Shown piece after piece: positions 28,527 through 36,753 of a stretch of DNA of 64,000 nt. Numbering within the stretch: the first letter of the stretch is position 1; the number at the start of each line of letters is the position of its first letter. Origin of the DNA: Bacillus salipaludis (GTDB taxonomy: Bacteria > Bacillota > Bacilli > Bacillales_B > DSM-18226); assembly GCF_004358205.1 (NCBI RefSeq), contig NZ_SMYO01000009.1, forward strand, positions 186,001 through 250,000. The letters run 5' to 3'. The notes under the pieces were generated by a model. It worked only from the letters and a program-made list of their open reading frames with translations, searched no databases and was not told the origin of the DNA. The position numbers were made by a program, and so were the translations under genes.

Positions 28527-28798
28527 CTGAATAAGATATTTTTAGTTTAAATTCATAGAATGTTTTTGTCAATATTAAAAAGATTTACTATTTTTTGAAT
28601 ACTCTAGAAAAATGCAATTTTTCATACTTGTGGTTGTACTGTCATATGCCTTTTAAACGTAATCGACAGGTGTAACTAATTTTTATCTATGGTTGTATGT
28701 AAGGAAAAAGAGGGGTCTCCCGACTATTCTTTAAGATTAACAAGTAACAAGAGCATGAAAATCCCAAGTTTGATAATAATGCCAAATCAATCTCAAAA

Positions 28799-28838
28799 GA
28801 AAACCTGCCAATTAAAAAATGGCAGGTTTTCTTTTGTT
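28799..28838. terminator. Bidirectional terminator after the aldolase pseudogene
   Basis: AAAACCTGCCA pairs with TGGCAGGTTTT around an A/T loop, with T-rich tails on both strands. It lies about 70 bases downstream of the minus-strand aldolase remnant. Confidence 0.75.
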
Positions 28839-28905
28839 TCCCTATAAATTTATAAAATAATGTTTATATTGGCTGAAAATTGGTTTATTTAATATTGGTC
28901 CTTTT

Positions 28906-29485
28906 TTAATTCACCTTGATCGTTTCACTAACAACCTGTTCCAACGCATTCGAAATAACAGAAGTCCCTGTAATTCCGATATAGCAAGCCCCTGACTCAA
29001 AAACCTTACGAACTCCAGCAGAATTAGCAGCGACTGTCCCAATTTTAAAGCCTTCCTCTTTTCCCATCTCAAACAACTCATTGATGGCCAACTGAACTTC
29101 TGGATGTCCTGGTCCTTCTGCCTTAAAGCCCATATTAACAGATAAATCTGTTGATCCAATTAGGCCATGTCTATTCCGGGAACATTCAAGATTTCCCTAA
29201 AGTTTTGTACGGCTTCAGGCGTCTCGATATGAACAGAAATTAAGATATTCTCACCTGCATTATTAAAATAAGCTCCCCTCCATCCTTACCAAAACGTGCC
29301 GCCCGGATCACAAAAGCAGCTGCCCGCTGTCCATGTGGGGGAAATTTTGCTCTTTTTACCACTAGTTCTGCATCTTCTTTATTGTTCACCATAGGCACTT
29401 GTATCCCTTTGGCTTCCCGATCCAGCGCCTTTTGTATACTTGATGCATCATAAGAAACCCTGATAATTGGCACTAAATTAACCAA
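28906..29485 (-). pseudogene. HpcH/HpaI aldolase pseudogene
   Basis: Three pieces in different frames on the minus strand rebuild the C-terminal two thirds of a 2-keto-3-deoxy acid aldolase: IIRVSYDASSIQKALDREAK to RAARFGKDGG, then YFNNAGENILISVHIETPEA, then LIGSTDLSVNMGFKAEGPG to the end SNALEQVVSETIKVN. Frameshifts lie near 29276 and 29165. About 75 N-terminal codons, including the metal-binding start, are missing, and the DNA beyond 29490 belongs to an unrelated helicase relic. Clearly non-functional. Confidence 0.85.
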
Positions 29486-29520
29486 TTACCTCAACGGCAA
29501 CGGCAATCATTGTCTTCATT

Positions 29521-29709
29521 TGTGCTGGTGAATATACGCTTGGTCCTGACCGTTTTGATTACGACATGAATCGACAACGGATTCTTGAACGTTGTGGATG
29601 GACATTCTGGAGAGTCAGGAGAAGTGATTTTTCCAGTGGATTTATATCATCATTGTTTATTTCTGTTCCAGTTTATTCACTTTTCTCTTTACTTCTGCCA
29701 TTTCTTTAA
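29521..29709 (+). pseudogene. C-terminal relic of a helicase with DUF559-like end
   Basis: The plus strand reads GPDRFDYDMNRQRILERCGW then TFWRVRRSDF, the hallmark of the short restriction-like (DUF559/MTES_1575) tail of superfamily I helicases with a DUF4011-type architecture. After that the frame runs into unrelated hydrophobic codons and a stop. No helicase motifs lie upstream, so only the tail remains. It marks a rearrangement junction next to the aldolase pseudogene. Confidence 0.55.
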
Positions 29710-29779
29710 ATAAAAGTTCTACATCTGAATTAACATCAAAAGCCAATGTTTTCATGTCTCTTCTGATAGTTATGAAATT

Positions 29780-30346
29780 TTAAGTCATGAGTGTTGCTGT
29801 GTGTTTAATAATATCTTTTATCTCTTGCTGTCCCGATATTAATAATTCTTGTCCCTTTTCTAAATTATCTGTGCGCCCTATTAACTCCTTCTGGCCCTTT
29901 TCCAAATGATCTGTTTGAACTATTATTTCTTGTTGCCCCTTTTTAACATTTTCCATTCGAATCGTTAATTGTTTATGACTTGTAATTAATTCTTTTTGCC
30001 CTTTTTCTAATTTATCTGTTCGACCTATTAATTCCTTTTGTCCCTTTTCTAAATTACCTGTACGGTTTATTAATTCTTTTTGTCCCTTCTCTAAATTATC
30101 TGTACGGCTTATTAATCCTTTTTGTCCCTTTTCTAAATTGTCTGTACGGCTTATTAATTCTTTTTGTCCCTTTTCTAAATTGTCTGTACGGCTTATTAAT
30201 TCCTTTTGTCCCTTTTCTAAATTGTCTGTACGGCTTTTTAATTCTTTCTGTCCTTTATCTAGATTACTTGTGCAGTTTATTAATTCCTTTTGACCAGTAC
30301 TTAAATGTTGCAGTTCTGAAAGGATTTTATTTAATGTTTCCTCCAT
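29780..30346 (-). CDS. Coiled-coil protein of 14-residue tandem repeats
   Basis: 188 residues. The core is about ten copies of a 14-residue unit of the form TDNLEKGQKELISR, equal to two heptads with Leu at positions 4 and 11, so a long coiled coil is expected. The DNA repeats as 42-bp units between about 29860 and 30290. The start ATG at 30346 is six bases after GGGGGTG and is preferred over 30364. No signal or membrane segment. Repeat number is likely variable between strains. Function unknown. Confidence 0.75.
   Translation of the reverse strand: MEETLNKILSELQHLSTGQKELINCTSNLDKGQKELKSRTDNLEKGQKELISRTDNLEKGQKELISRTDNLEKGQKGLISRTDNLEKGQKELINRTGNLEKGQKELIGRTDKLEKGQKELITSHKQLTIRMENVKKGQQEIIVQTDHLEKGQKELIGRTDNLEKGQELLISGQQEIKDIIKHTATLMT
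29860..30290. repeat. 42-bp tandem repeats within the coiled-coil gene
   Basis: Unit on the plus strand approximates GTACGGCTTATTAATTC followed by TTTTTGTCCCTTTTC and TAAATTGTCT. The central copies (about 30060-30240) are nearly identical, and the outer ones diverged, as in repeats expanding from the middle. Confidence 0.8.
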
Positions 30347-30411
30347 AAACGCACCCCCGCTCATTGATTAACAAAACATTAACTGATTTTCAATTAAATG
30401 TAAAATAGATT

Positions 30412-30639
30412 TTAGATATAATCATATCCATATTTTTCAACATACTCCTCAAAAGACAAATGGAAATACTCAGGGACAGTACCAAATAAAATTTCGAACT
30501 CACCATTTCGATAACAAACTAGATAGCTTTTCTCTTTATCCACATCATCATCATCATATTTTCCTTTAAAAATCTCAAATTGTTCATCCGTCAACGGACT
30601 CATTAAGCGTTTACTACTGAAGGTTGCATCCTTCATCAT
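30412..30639 (-). CDS. Small acidic protein, function unknown
   Basis: 75 residues with an acidic run KYDDDDVDKEKS and an aromatic C-terminus (FHLSFEEYVEKYGYDYI). Its ATG overlaps the stop of the zinc-ribbon gene by one base (TAATG), which argues that it is real and translated with that gene. I do not recognise the family. Confidence 0.6.
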   Translation of the reverse strand: MMKDATFSSKRLMSPLTDEQFEIFKGKYDDDDVDKEKSYLVCYRNGEFEILFGTVPEYFHLSFEEYVEKYGYDYI

Positions 30640-30839
30640 TAAAAAAAATCTTCCATACCCCTTTCTTTTTTCTTCCTCAAAATAAGAAATATTTTTTCTC
30701 TATCATATTTTGCTTCGGGGTCAACTTCACAACCACAGCATTGGCAGATGCTATAGCCCGCACCAGTTTTATAATGATGGTCTTCAACAGCAATTCTTCC
30801 ACAATCTGGGCAAACTACAGGAAGAAAAAAAGATGCCAT
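30639..30839 (-). CDS. Small zinc-ribbon protein
   Basis: 66 residues. Two knuckles, VVCPDCGR near 9-16 and CQCCGCEVDPEAKYD near 32-46, form a likely zinc ribbon. A basic C-terminus (LRKKKERG) follows. GAGGGGG precedes the ATG at 30839. Coupled with the acidic 75-residue gene. Similar short zinc-ribbon proteins occur near contact-toxin immunity genes, but nothing here proves that role. Confidence 0.65.
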   Translation of the reverse strand: MASFFLPVVCPDCGRIAVEDHHYKTGAGYSICQCCGCEVDPEAKYDREKIFLILRKKKERGMEDFF

Positions 30840-30859
30840 AATTTTATACCCCCTCAATA

Positions 30860-31361
30860 AAATAAAAACAAGGTTGTTTAATTTATTGACTTAACGAAAG
30901 ATACACCTCCCCTTTGAGAAATATATAAAAATAGTCTAATTGACAAAGAAGACTGCGATAAAAATGAGAATATAGGTAGAAAATTAAATGAAAACGAGAG
31001 CAAAAGAAGCCTTTAACAAAGGTAGGAAGAAGGTAGTTAAATGAGGTAGGAATTGATTGATTTATAACCAAGGAGAAATTACTAACCATAAGTTAATTTT
31101 AACATTTATGTCATTTAATACACCACTAATCCAAATCGTTTTCATAAATTCGACAAGAATCCAATTTAATATTGAAAGCCTCTTTGGATAATTTCTAACT
31201 CACCGGGGGTCAGGCACCACAGTTCTGATGAGGAGAAACACAACAGATGTGTCATACTCCGTATACAGTTATATCCAAAATTTTTAGAAAAAAATAAGGG
31301 AACAAAAGCAAAAAAAAAGAGCTTATCGCTCCTGTTAGAATCAGCACATTTTCAAATTAAA
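30860..31361. other. Intergenic region with a GGGGTCAGGCACC element
   Basis: No gene supported. At about 31205-31221 the sequence GGGGGTCAGGCACCAC occurs, a motif I associate with dispersed hairpins of Bacillaceae; a related stretch, GGGTCTGGCACATTGGCCCC, is at 59789-59808. A 68-codon frame here lacks a ribosome site and was rejected. Confidence 0.4.
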
Positions 31362-31961
31362 TTAATAGACTTCGTAATTTTGTCCGGTTTGAGCTCCATC
31401 CACGCTTTTTTTATAAGCAAGTGCTACACGACTGGCAGGGACTGCCACAAATCCCGGGAAAAATTCCCCGTATTGGTCTAATGATTCCTCCAATACATTG
31501 GGGCTAACACTATTTATACGAATTCCCCTCGGCATTTCAATCGCTGCTGATTTTACGAATGATTTAACACCACCATTTGCCATGGCAGCGGAAGCGCCCT
31601 GTGGAACAGGATCATCCATCATAATTCCAGTTGTTAACGTAAAGCTTCCACCGTCATTAACATAGTCCATTCCGAGAAGTACCAAATTAATTTGACCTTT
31701 AAGTTTACTTTCGATTGCTATTTCATTTAATTCTGGTGTTAGTTCCGAAACGGAACCAAAATGGGCACCACCTGTTGCACTAATTACAGCATCAATTTTT
31801 CCAGTTTGTTCGTACATTTTTTTTATACTCTGAGCAGAGGTAATATCAACAGTAACATCTAAGCCATTTCGTCCAGCTCGAATAATTTCATGATTTTTTC
31901 CTAATTCTTTAGCAATTGCCTGTCCAATCGTACCACTTGCCCCCACAACAATTACTTTCAA
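31362..31961 (-). CDS. Short-chain dehydrogenase/reductase
   Basis: About 199 residues. The N-terminal VIVVGASGTIGQAIAKEL binds NAD(P). The usual YxxxK is not evident: the region following AVISATGGAHFG (the NNAG equivalent) has SFTLTTGIMMDD and then GASAAMANGGVKSFVKSAA, where Ala/Met replace the catalytic Tyr of the classical motif, as in the small YwnB/YmjC-like SDR branch. AAAGGGG lies nine bases before a TTG at 31961 but abuts the ATG at 31970, so TTG is preferred. Confidence 0.75.
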   Translation of the reverse strand: MKVIVVGASGTIGQAIAKELGKNHEIIRAGRNGLDVTVDITSAQSIKKMYEQTGKIDAVISATGGAHFGSVSELTPELNEIAIESKLKGQINLVLLGMDYVNDGGSFTLTTGIMMDDPVPQGASAAMANGGVKSFVKSAAIEMPRGIRINSVSPNVLEESLDQYGEFFPGFVAVPASRVALAYKKSVDGAQTGQNYEVY

Positions 31962-32101
31962 TTTCAACATCCCCTTTCTCTTTAAGGATTATTCGACAAT
32001 CTCGCCCGATCGCTGAATAACCTATTTCCATGTTAATATATTACAAATTCCAAAACACAGTTTTAGCTCTACATGAATTATATTTTTGTAGAATATAGCC
32101 T

Positions 32102-32158
32102 TCAGCCCCACCCCATGGCGACAGTAACTAAAATCAAGTTTGCTTGTTTTTGTGTCAT
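32102..32158 (-). pseudogene. N-terminal relic of an EamA (DMT) transporter gene
   Basis: A good ribosome site (GGGGGTGAACTAGTA) leads into MTQKQANLILVTVAMGWG and then a stop; this is the standard beginning of EamA-family exporters (normally continuing with WGSSYLFMK). The remaining ~280 codons are missing. It lies directly upstream of the SDR gene. Confidence 0.55.
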
Positions 32159-32203
32159 TACTAGTTCACCCCCTTTGCATTAACCCATTTTGAATGGTTA
32201 ATT

Positions 32204-32752
32204 TTAGATATTTTCAGTTAGTTTATTTCGCATTTGAGTAGCTGCGAAAAGTGCTCTTTTGTCTTGAAATACTTCTTCAGGTTTGTTTCCATTTCCAAGA
32301 ATATATCCCGCAAATTCAATTCCCATAAAATCAAAAATGTATTGAAATTGCTGAATCATTGGCAGTCCTTTAATGTAAGGATCATCTCCTCCAACAGCAA
32401 TAACAAACGCTTTTTTGGAAGCCATTTTTTTCTTGAAATCAGGATATTTCGGGTCCCTTAAAGTTTGTGACCATCGATCAATAAAGTTTTTCATTGTTCC
32501 CGACATGCTATACCAATAAATTGGAGTAGAGAATATTAAAATGTCATGTGGAAGTATACGATCAATTATTGAATTATAATCATCATTTCTTTCCTGAAAA
32601 CCATCTTTCGAGTGACGCATGTCAATAATGGGTTGAATGTTAAAATCTCTTAAATGAATTTTTTCTGAAGCTATTTCTTGAATTACATGTTCTGTCAGCA
32701 TCTCCGAATTTCCATTATGACGGGTTCCCCCATATATGACTGCTATTGACAT
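32204..32752 (-). CDS. NAD(P)H-dependent FMN reductase / flavodoxin-fold oxidoreductase
   Basis: 182 residues. Flavodoxin-like fold: IAVIYGGTRHNGNSEMLTE with the phosphate-binding loop near 8-15, ILIFSTPIYWYSMSGTMKNF near 92-111 and KKAFVIAVGGDD. It should bind FMN and reduce quinones, nitro compounds or azo dyes with NAD(P)H. AAAAAGGAG precedes the ATG. Divergent from a LysR regulator with paired palindromes in between, so it is probably that regulator's target. Confidence 0.85.
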   Translation of the reverse strand: MSIAVIYGGTRHNGNSEMLTEHVIQEIASEKIHLRDFNIQPIIDMRHSKDGFQERNDDYNSIIDRILPHDILIFSTPIYWYSMSGTMKNFIDRWSQTLRDPKYPDFKKKMASKKAFVIAVGGDDPYIKGLPMIQQFQYIFDFMGIEFAGYILGNGNKPEEVFQDKRALFAATQMRNKLTENI

Positions 32753-32830
32753 TTTTCAGTTCTCCTTTTTCATTAAATTTAAATTTTACTATTTGTTCCT
32801 TGATTACTTATATCTTATAATGAATTTAAA

Positions 32831-32878
32831 AATCGATAAAGATGATTATTTTGATTAATTAAATCGAAAAAAACGATT
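32831..32878. promoter_or_regulatory. Paired LysR-type boxes
   Basis: Two 17-bp elements, AATCGATAAAGATGATT (32831-32847) and AATCGAAAAAAACGATT (32862-32878), start 31 bp apart in the divergent region between the FMN reductase and LysR genes. The second is a perfect AATCG-N7-CGATT palindrome. Spacing of about three helical turns suits a LysR tetramer. Confidence 0.6.
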
Positions 32879-32893
32879 AAGGAGGTGGATAAT

Positions 32894-33790
32894 TTGGAAA
32901 TTAAACAATTATTAACTTTTAAAAATGCCGCAGAGAATTTGAACTTTACCCAGACTGCAAAAATATTAAATTTTGCACAATCAAGTGTGACTGCACAAAT
33001 CAAATCTCTCGAAGAAGAAATTGGCAAACCTTTATTTGAGCGTCTAGGGAAACGATTGATTTTAACGGAGGCTGGGCACCAGTTTAAACTATATGCTGAA
33101 AAGATGATAAAACTAAGCGAAGAAGCGATTACGGCAGTGAACGCAGAAGAAGAACCAACTGGTACCTTAATAATTGGTGCCCAGGAGAGCCAGTGCACCT
33201 ATCGTTTACCTCCAATTCTTAAAGAGTTCAAGACTGCATTTCCCAAAGTGAAGCTCGTCTTTAAACCTGCACATTCTGACGAAATGGCGAGAAATCATCT
33301 TATGGAGGGTCTTTTAGATGTTGCTTTTTTTATGGATTTAAGTAAGCCTGAGGGTTCATTAAGAGTGGAGCAACTGATCAAAGAGGAGCTCAAATTGGTC
33401 GTCGCACCAAACCACCCCAAACCAGTGCTCTCACTAAATGACCTTAAGGATGAGACGCTCTTGCTCACAGAAATGGGATGTTCTTATAGAATGATATTCG
33501 AAGACTCCCTTAAATCAGCAAGAGTATTTTCACTGGATAAAATCGAATTCAGTAGTATTGAGGCAATCAAACAATGTGTAATCGCAGGTCTAGGAGTAGC
33601 ACTATTACCAGAGATGGTCGTGAAAAAAGATATTCAAGAGGGTAGAATGAAGGAAATACCATGGAAGGGTTCCGAATCATCACTTTTTACGCAAATTGCT
33701 TGGCATAAGGATAAATGGATAACTCCCCCATTAGAGGCATTTATTAATTTAACTCGTCAGATATTTCTATCCGATGACTACTTCAGTTGA
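32894..33790 (+). CDS. LysR family transcriptional regulator
   Basis: About 298 residues. Helix-turn-helix in EIKQLLTFKNAAENLNFTQT through LEEEIGKPLFERLGKR, then the periplasmic-binding-like effector domain. The start is taken as TTG at 32894, eight bases after AAGGAGG; an in-frame GTG at 32885 overlaps that site. It faces the FMN reductase gene and probably responds to a quinone or other electrophile. Confidence 0.88.
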   Translation: MEIKQLLTFKNAAENLNFTQTAKILNFAQSSVTAQIKSLEEEIGKPLFERLGKRLILTEAGHQFKLYAEKMIKLSEEAITAVNAEEEPTGTLIIGAQESQCTYRLPPILKEFKTAFPKVKLVFKPAHSDEMARNHLMEGLLDVAFFMDLSKPEGSLRVEQLIKEELKLVVAPNHPKPVLSLNDLKDETLLLTEMGCSYRMIFEDSLKSARVFSLDKIEFSSIEAIKQCVIAGLGVALLPEMVVKKDIQEGRMKEIPWKGSESSLFTQIAWHKDKWITPPLEAFINLTRQIFLSDDYFS

Positions 33791-33872
33791 AAAGAAATTT
33801 TGATTAAATATGTTATAACGACATGTCTTGAGAATAGGTCGTTTCTTCACAAACGGTAGTGTTTTTCCTTTT

Positions 33873-33932
33873 TACGACAGACAATCAGGTTTCATTACTG
33901 AAGAAGAATTTAAGACCAAAAAGAAAATATAG
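33873..33932 (+). pseudogene. SHOCT-like C-terminal relic
   Basis: The plus strand reads DRQSGFITEEEFKTKKKI then a stop, resembling the end of SHOCT domains (GxITEEEFxxKKxxLL). No start or body is seen upstream, so this is at most a gene remnant. Confidence 0.35.
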
Positions 33933-33969
33933 TTGGATAAATTGCTAGTGTAACGAAATACACCACTAA

Positions 33970-34002
33970 GGACACCAGATTTAAGTCTGGTGTCCATTTT
34001 TC
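33970..34002 (+). terminator. Terminator downstream of the LysR gene
   Basis: GGACACCAGA pairs perfectly with TCTGGTGTCC around TTTAAG, followed by ATTTTT. Confidence 0.8.
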
Positions 34003-34147
34003 CGTACATTAATCTGTGGTTTGGTTAAAACACAATGATTAACATCTTCATTTCTCTTGCTACTATTAAATTAACCTGCCTAGTTATCGGAACAAGAAAA
34101 ACGACCGCTCTTATTGAACAATCGCTCCCTTTAGTTAAACAAGAAAA

Positions 34148-34999
34148 TTAATTTTCAACCGTAACCCTCTTCATTAATCGCTTTAATTTATTTTCTGTAT
34201 CTGTTTCCTCTACTGGTGTATAGATACTGCACCGTAAATCCATATCGCCTTGAACCTGAAGAGAAGTTAAATTAAACAACATTTTGCCTGCTTTTGCATG
34301 TCTGAATTCAATTATCATTTCTGGAGCCTTACTTACTTGACTTTCTTGCCATAAATCCTGAAATTCTGAATGTGCATCACTCATTTCCTTAATAAATTGG
34401 TTGTACCATTCATCGCCTAAATAGTGTCCATAATAGGTACGGAAAATAGCAAGAAAACCTTTCGCAAAATGTTCCCAATTGACGGCCAATGCTTTTAATT
34501 CTTTTCTAGTGAACACTAAACGAATCAAATTTCTTTGATCATTCGGTATTTGTTCAAAATCTAAAAAAACATGAGCAGCTGCAGGATTCCAGCCCACTAT
34601 ATGGCAATGTCGATCGGTAATGATAGTCGGACAATAGGTTAATTCAGTTAGTATTCGCTTTAAAGAAGGGCTAAGCTCTGATTGATTCTTTTTTTGATTT
34701 GGAATTTCTGATTTTGTTTCTAATGCCAGGTCATATAAGTAATCTCTTTCATCATTATTTAATTGTAGAGCTGTAGAAATACAATCAAGTACGATTGAAG
34801 AAACTTTTATATCTCTTCCTTGCTCTAGCCATGTATACCAAGTGGTACTCACACCTGCTAATTGTGCAACCTCTTCTCTTCGTAATCCAGGTGTCCTTCT
34901 CCGGGTTCCGGCAGGCAAACCAACAGACTCTGGCTTAATTTGGGCACGCTTAGCTTTTAAGAATGTCGACAAAGCTTCAAGCCTAGTTTTATCATTCAT
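34148..34999 (-). CDS. XRE-type regulator with MmyB-like ligand domain
   Basis: 283 residues. Helix-turn-helix RRTPGLRREEVAQLAGVSTT with WYTWLEQGRD, then the MmyB-like (PAS-fold) domain beginning near ILTELTYCPTIITDRHCHIV and VGWNPAAAHVF. Members bind fatty acids or similar ligands in structural studies. AGGAG precedes the ATG. It is divergent from a KAS II gene, which could be its target and would fit a lipid effector, though that is inference. Confidence 0.85.
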   Translation of the reverse strand: MNDKTRLEALSTFLKAKRAQIKPESVGLPAGTRRRTPGLRREEVAQLAGVSTTWYTWLEQGRDIKVSSIVLDCISTALQLNNDERDYLYDLALETKSEIPNQKKNQSELSPSLKRILTELTYCPTIITDRHCHIVGWNPAAAHVFLDFEQIPNDQRNLIRLVFTRKELKALAVNWEHFAKGFLAIFRTYYGHYLGDEWYNQFIKEMSDAHSEFQDLWQESQVSKAPEMIIEFRHAKAGKMLFNLTSLQVQGDMDLRCSIYTPVEETDTENKLKRLMKRVTVEN

Positions 35000-35120
35000 T
35001 TTTAAAACTCCTCAACGTATCAGTTTAACCTATTAGTAATTATACCAGGATAAACTATCACTTGTAATAGGATAAAAGAGATGTAAAATACAAGTAAATA
35101 TTTATTTGGAGGGATGAAAA

Positions 35121-36356
35121 GTGGAAAGAGTTGTGATTACTGGTATGGGGATAGTGTCTCCTATAGGAAACAACATCCAAACATTTTGGAGCAATTTGAT
35201 TAACGGGGAATCTGGTATATCCTCCATCGATACATTTGATGTTACGAATCATAAGACAAAAATTGCAGGTATCGTCCAAGATTTTGATGCAGACGAAGTT
35301 TTAGGAAAGAATGAAGCTAGACGTTTAGATCGTTTTTCACAATTTGCTTTGGCTGCAGCTGAACAAGCTTGGGTAGATTCTAAGTTAGACCTCGATCATA
35401 TAGATGTAGAAAGGTTAGGCGTATATGTAGGTTCAGGTATAGGTGGAATTGAAACCTTGATTGAAAATATAGATGTGCTTAGACAGAAGGGGCCAAGAAG
35501 AGTTAGCCCGACCCTAGTACCTGCCATGATTTCTAATGCTGCTGCAGCACAAATTAGTATCAAGTGGAAAGCAATGGGACCTTCTTTGTCGCCCGTTTCA
35601 GCTTGTGCAATTGGAAATACAGCTATTGGTGAAGCCTTTAGACTAATTCGTTCTGGAGAGGTTGACGTTTTGTTCGCAGGTGGAACAGAGGCAGCTATAA
35701 CAGACTTATCAATAGCAAGCTTTGGTAATGCTACAGCATTATCAACAAGAAACGATGATCCTACTAAAGCTAGTCGTCCATTTGATGAAAATCGAGATGG
35801 ATTTGTCATGTCTGAAGGAGCTGGAATTCTAATCTTAGAATCTTTATCTCATGCTTTACGTAGAGAGGCAAAGATTTATGCAGAAGTCATTGGATATGGT
35901 GCAAGTTCAGACGCACACCATATTGTAGCTACGCATCCGGAAGGTAAAGGGGCCTATCTTGCAATGAGAGCAGCTTTAAAAAATGCAAATATATCGCCTG
36001 AAGAAATTGATGTTATTAGTGCCCATGCAACAAGTACCAAAGTGGGAGACATCTCCGAAACAATGGCTATTAAGCAGCTGTTTGGTAAACAATCTTATCA
36101 GATTCCAGTAACAGCAAATAAATCTATGATCGGCCATATGTTAGGGGCAGCAGGCGGGGTTGAAGCAATTGCTTTAGCAATGAGTTTAAAGGAAGGTATA
36201 ATTCCTCCAACAATGAACTTAGAAAATCCTGATCCATTATGTGATCTCGATTATGTACCATCTATTGCTCGCCAAGCGAAAATAAATACGGGTCTGTCTA
36301 ACTCATTCGGTTTCGGAGGTCATAATGCGGCAATTGTTTTAAGGAAATACGAGTGA
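35121..36356 (+). CDS. 3-oxoacyl-ACP synthase II (KAS II, FabF-like)
   Basis: 411 residues, thiolase fold. The catalytic triad Cys162 (VSACAIGN), His302 (SAHATSTKVGD) and His339 (KSMIGHMLGAAGG) is complete, so it should condense acyl-enzyme with malonyl-ACP. The GTG start is eight bases after GGAGGG. It stands alone, with no acyl carrier protein or other fab genes near, so it may be an extra FabF for altered membrane lipids or resistance to a FabF inhibitor rather than the main enzyme. Confidence 0.9.
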   Translation: MERVVITGMGIVSPIGNNIQTFWSNLINGESGISSIDTFDVTNHKTKIAGIVQDFDADEVLGKNEARRLDRFSQFALAAAEQAWVDSKLDLDHIDVERLGVYVGSGIGGIETLIENIDVLRQKGPRRVSPTLVPAMISNAAAAQISIKWKAMGPSLSPVSACAIGNTAIGEAFRLIRSGEVDVLFAGGTEAAITDLSIASFGNATALSTRNDDPTKASRPFDENRDGFVMSEGAGILILESLSHALRREAKIYAEVIGYGASSDAHHIVATHPEGKGAYLAMRAALKNANISPEEIDVISAHATSTKVGDISETMAIKQLFGKQSYQIPVTANKSMIGHMLGAAGGVEAIALAMSLKEGIIPPTMNLENPDPLCDLDYVPSIARQAKINTGLSNSFGFGGHNAAIVLRKYE

Positions 36357-36377
36357 ATAAACTTTCTCATGTAAATA

Positions 36378-36410
36378 AATCTAACCGTTTCTTAAGGAAA
36401 CGGTTAGATT
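36378..36410. terminator. Stem-loop after the KAS II gene
   Basis: AATCTAACCGTTTC pairs perfectly with GAAACGGTTAGATT around TTAAG, 21 bases after the stop. The U-tract is absent (TAGCC), so termination strength is doubtful. Confidence 0.55.
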
Positions 36411-36474
36411 TAGCCATCGTCCATTATTTCACCTTTAAAACTCTAATTATCAAAAATTTAAAAAGCTAATACCT

Positions 36475-36624
36475 CTAATAGATGGATAGAGTGATTACAA
36501 ATATTTTTTGGTAATTCCAAAGAGAAAAATAGGCCGCGCACTTTTCATTTTCTACCATATCTCGCTCAGTTTCGCCATCTGGACGATTTGATAGATTTGT
36601 ATTGATAATATAAACTTTTCTCAA
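36475..36624 (-). pseudogene. N-terminal relic of an EVE/ASCH-like protein gene
   Basis: 49 codons from a TTG with GGGGGAG upstream: RKVYIINTNLSNRPDGETER then DMVENEKCAAYFSLWNY, after which the frame turns to unrelated codons and stops. The beginning resembles small proteins of the YIINTN...EGKxAAYFxPW type with a PUA/EVE-like fold, normally about 120 residues or more. It is truncated. Confidence 0.5.
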
Positions 36625-36753
36625 TTTACTCACTCCCCCAATTCTAAATTTATATTTATTTTATATTTTCAATTCTCCCCAATAGCCTTCTTCTTTCTGT
36701 TGAATTTTGATCGAGATATTTCGTAAACTCCGATTCCCCCGAATACGAAAAAA

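Noticed and set aside
29656..29754. 32-codon minus-strand ORF MKTLAFDVNSDVELLFKE
   Set aside because: Charged and helix-like, but without a ribosome site and overlapping the helicase relic; could be a leftover of the coiled-coil gene end.
29860..30290. CRISPR array
   Set aside because: Repeats are 42-bp units without spacers and stay in one reading frame; they encode a coiled coil.
30883..31089. 68-codon minus-strand ORF rich in Phe, Leu and Tyr
   Set aside because: AT-rich DNA translated by chance; no start signal.
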